A stretch of 7,332 bases of DNA from Halobacteriales archaeon (lineage in GTDB: Archaea > Thermoplasmatota > SW-10-69-26 > JACQPN01 > JAIVGT01): the NCBI GenBank assembly GCA_020201485.1, contig JAIVGT010000110.1, forward strand, positions 1 to 7,332, given 5' to 3'. A program made the position numbers and the translations under genes. Positions 6,201 through 7,332 of this stretch are shown piece by piece. Position 1 is the stretch's first letter; the number at the start of each line of letters is the position of its first letter. The notes under the pieces are model-generated. The model was not told the DNA's origin. It saw nothing but the letters and a program-made list of their open reading frames with translations, and did not search any database.

Positions 6201-7332
6201 GCCGGTCGAGTCCGCGGTCGTGCCGGTATCGATGGCCGAAACGATGCCCAGATTATTGGAGGCGAAGAGGTCGCCGGAGTACGAAACCGTGCTCAGCTCG
6301 CTCTCGACCGCGATGTTGTTCGACTCGTAGGTCTCCCCGGTGGAGGTGTACGTGGCGAGGAGGATGAACCAGACGAGGTTGTTCAAACGATAGTTGTTGT
6401 TGGTGAACGTCGGCTTGAACGTCGTGCCCAGGATGCCGCCCATCCCCGTGCTGTTCGTGACGAGGAAGTTCTGGATGGTGGGCTGGTACGTCGTGGTCTC
6501 GGTCGTGATCCCGCTGGTCCCAAGGTAGACCGAGTCCGCCTTGTCCACGCTCCAACCGTCGAGGAGCGCGTGGTTCCTGTACTGCCACACCTGGATGGAG
6601 CCGAGGCCGAGGAGGAACTCGTCGTCCCAGTGTGTGCGCCCGCTCATGGTGATGGTCTTGAGCGAGTCGGCGTCGTTGCGGACGAGCAGCAGGCCGTTGT
6701 TCTTCACCACGAGGTTCTTCGTCTGCAGCGAGCCCCCGGGCGCGCTGCCCCAGAACTGGTGGTTGGCATCGAGCGTTCCGTCCTTGATGGTGAGGTTGCC
6801 GCCGCGGCCGACGACGAGCGGCCCATTGAGCGTAGCCGGGAGCGTCATCGTCTGGACGGTCGTGATGACCGTCACCGTCACCGGGCTCGACGGAGTCGTG
6901 AAGTCGGCCCACGCCGTGTTCCGGATGTTCGTGTTGGTGTCGGTGGCGCCGATGAACTGGGTGTCGTCTCCGTAGAAGTTGCGGTCGAAGTTGCACGTCG
7001 AGGACGGGAAGTTGGCCTGATCGCCGTTGAAGCCGGAGACCGCCTCGAGATAGTCGTGGTTGAAGTTGTTGTGGTCGGTGAGCGGGACGCCGTTCTCGCC
7101 CTCGCTCCAGCAGAACACGCCGAAGAGGTTGGCCTGGAAGTCGTTCTTCGTGACGTGCGCGCCGGGGTCGGCCGCACCATCTAGGCCGTTGATGAACACG
7201 CCAGCCTCGTTGCCGACGAATTCACTGTTCGTCACGGTGACGTTGGCGGCGTTGCCGCCGAATTGGTCGACGTCGATGAGGACGCCGATGCCGTTGGTGT
7301 CGAACACGTCGTTGTTGATTGTCGCCTGCGAG
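3234..7332 (-). CDS. Giant cell-surface protein: beta-helix region plus seven PKD domains (5' end outside window)
   Basis: An open frame of 1365 residues ends with TGA at 3234-3236 and runs off the right edge. The GTG at 7307 is not the true start, because the frame continues upstream as SQATINND. Residues 1-719 look like right-handed parallel beta-helix: Asn/Gly-rich, Val/Ile-rich strands such as VTVTNSEFVGNEAGVF and ITIKNSTVNNI, ending with NNYWNSPNGP near 680-700, a motif common in archaeal NosD-like surface helices. Residues 720-1318 are seven tandem PKD domains, an Ig-like fold found in extracellular adhesins and enzymes. The tail (1319-1365) is an acidic, Leu-rich segment with no transmembrane helix or PGF-type sorting signal. 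Ten cysteines are present, which suits an exported protein. The signal peptide would lie upstream of the window. A likely role is adhesion or polysaccharide binding at the cell surface. No catalytic residues can be identified, and a lyase-type activity in the helix cannot be ruled out. Confidence 0.95.
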   Translation of the reverse strand, partial: SQATINNDVFDTNGIGVLIDVDQFGGNAANVTVTNSEFVGNEAGVFINGLDGAADPGAHVTKNDFQANLFGVFCWSEGENGVPLTDHNNFNHDYLEAVSGFNGDQANFPSSTCNFDRNFYGDDTQFIGATDTNTNIRNTAWADFTTPSSPVTVTVITTVQTMTLPATLNGPLVVGRGGNLTIKDGTLDANHQFWGSAPGGSLQTKNLVVKNNGLLLVRNDADSLKTITMSGRTHWDDEFLLGLGSIQVWQYRNHALLDGWSVDKADSVYLGTSGITTETTTYQPTIQNFLVTNSTGMGGILGTTFKPTFTNNNYRLNNLVWFILLATYTSTGETYESNNIAVESELSTVSYSGDLFASNNLGIVSAIDTGTTADSTGLAYNAYAAVSLASTLTITNSNFRDNYQQSMMLWAAFVAAALVEPTLTCSNCWFYQADDKSYDANGGGTITVTQSLAANNAPNPPWLNDVIIADGAATKTLSGTLKAPAISRGGGTLLVDGVTLDGDGSRFPIGAKTGGVGAAATGHITIKNSTVNNIRYVALNDSAGALVENNVFNKTATLFESFFTGATIRCNQISNTGIVDRWIRQQGTGKKLVYDSNLLSHASDVRLGLEPPETETADILRNGFTNGNVNPDRPLVWRNHDGTIQAHENNILTYLGMTDSTNTAAGDAGGLVFNATNNYWNSPNGPTVGSTVGGAIFEIDHNGQPTYTPFYTSLHPVSPCAGFSISPTSPTELDTVTLKDTAFAPDTSGVASKVWDFGDGSPTQTITDGTTTVTHKFVDGGSYTVKLTVTANSGASAVGQKVVAVSHVAPVGNFVSSVVNEITAVTFTDTSTHPNTPRDDPPTGWTYAWNFNNGEGSSSARNPSFRFADGGSKSVKLTVTDNDGQTNQVTRTITVPHVSPVANFGWTGSAESDTFQFADSSTHPNAPNDHITAWAWTCNDGFTSASQNPSHKFPDGGTFSCSLKVTDDDGQQNTVTKSVAVGHVAPVANFGSTLADESSPVSFTDSSSHPNPNDAPPSGWAYAWDFNNGEGTSSARNPGFQFGNGGDLPVTLTVTDNDGMSSSVTRTISVPNPGDTVVFSDASTHPNAPRDSIVSWSWDFDDGSALDTSQSPAHVFVNQGAYQVTLTVTDGDGETSSLTIRVPIGNIPPAVQFTFSPQDPTDLDTVSFDSSGTTDPDGSIVSYAWAFSDGFTSTAQNVDHRFLDDGDYDVTLTVTDNLGGLTALTQTVSVANVGPTAGLTANPANPQVNDPVQFYDGSNDPDGNIVSWDWTFGDGAGSADANPVHTFAAGGDYTVTLTVVDDDGVPASIVQNVHVCETHISLVLADPQIEVCTKIHLDDPVSLVGELEELVTDLVASLLENLPPL
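3378..5174 (-). repeat. Seven tandem PKD domains
   Basis: Boundaries in minus-strand order (residues of the partial protein): PKD1 5174-4911 (720-807), PKD2 4910-4641 (808-897), PKD3 4640-4383 (898-983), PKD4 4382-4116 (984-1072), PKD5 4115-3894 (1073-1146), PKD6 3893-3636 (1147-1232), PKD7 3635-3378 (1233-1318). Each has the W-x-F/C-x-D/N-G turn, then N-P-x-H-x-F and a V-x-L-T-V-T-D strand. The domains are 86-90 residues long except PKD5, with 74. PKD2-5 carry a T/S-H-P-N loop where PKD6 and PKD7 have the usual D-P-D-G. Confidence 0.95.
5175..7331 (-). repeat. Beta-helix region of the surface protein with an internal duplication
   Basis: Degenerate beta-helix coils of 20-30 residues cover residues 1-719. 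A boundary-like block occurs twice: near residues 162-190 (MTLPATLNGP, then GRGGNLTIKDGTLD) and near 475-503 (KTLSGTLKAP, then SRGGGTLLVDGVTLD), 313 residues apart. This suggests the region is made of at least two helix units that each open with the same capping segment. Six of the ten cysteines lie near this region, including a C-S-N-C pair around position 6060. Confidence 0.7.

Noticed and set aside
3198..7184. Very long plus-strand open frames (3198-5147 and 5187-7184) opposite the surface-protein gene
   Set aside because: Their translations are low-complexity Val/Arg/Ala/His strings with no domain, caused by high GC at the third codon positions of the minus-strand gene. The minus-strand frame has clear PKD and beta-helix content.
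7305..7307. GTG at 7307 as the start of the PKD/beta-helix gene
   Set aside because: The frame stays open to the window edge and the upstream codons read as more beta-helix; no signal peptide follows the GTG.

Overview
The window is GC-rich DNA, most likely archaeal and plausibly from the Thermoplasmatota or a similar lineage. That assignment is inference. It rests on a tRNA-Thr gene with a U discriminator base and no encoded CCA, no Shine-Dalgarno-like sequence before the starts, and two long secreted proteins built from PKD domains, a beta-helix with an N-Y-W-N-S-P-N-G-P motif, and G-D-D-T-Y modules. A high-GC bacterium cannot be excluded from this sequence alone.

Layout, left to right. 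(1) Positions 1-1447, minus strand: the N-terminal 482 residues of an exported protein of unknown function. It has a signal peptide, a helical segment and an array of about 30-residue RTX-like 'D-x-G-x-x-D-x-Y' modules that runs to the window edge. It has a GTG start and no stop inside the window. (2) 1527-2936, minus strand: a complete pyruvate kinase gene. (3) 3067-3139, plus strand: tRNA-Thr(CGT), divergent from pyruvate kinase across a spacer with one AT-rich island and one GC hairpin. (4) 3186-3218: a hairpin plus T-tract reading as a terminator for the next gene. (5) 3234 to beyond 7332, minus strand: a very large surface protein. It has about 719 residues of beta-helix, then seven tandem PKD domains, then a 47-residue tail with no transmembrane anchor. 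Its 5' end lies outside the window.

The two repeat proteins look like independently expressed cell-surface or secreted products. Pyruvate kinase and the tRNA are housekeeping genes with no evident functional link to them. I see no mobile element, CRISPR array, defence system or metabolic cluster. The most unusual content is the repeat architecture of the two surface proteins: a four-module super-repeat in the first, and in the second a two-domain PKD duplication followed by an in-frame contraction. The long plus-strand open frames across 5-1570, 1551-3104, 3198-5147 and 5187-7184 are GC-driven shadows of the minus-strand genes.
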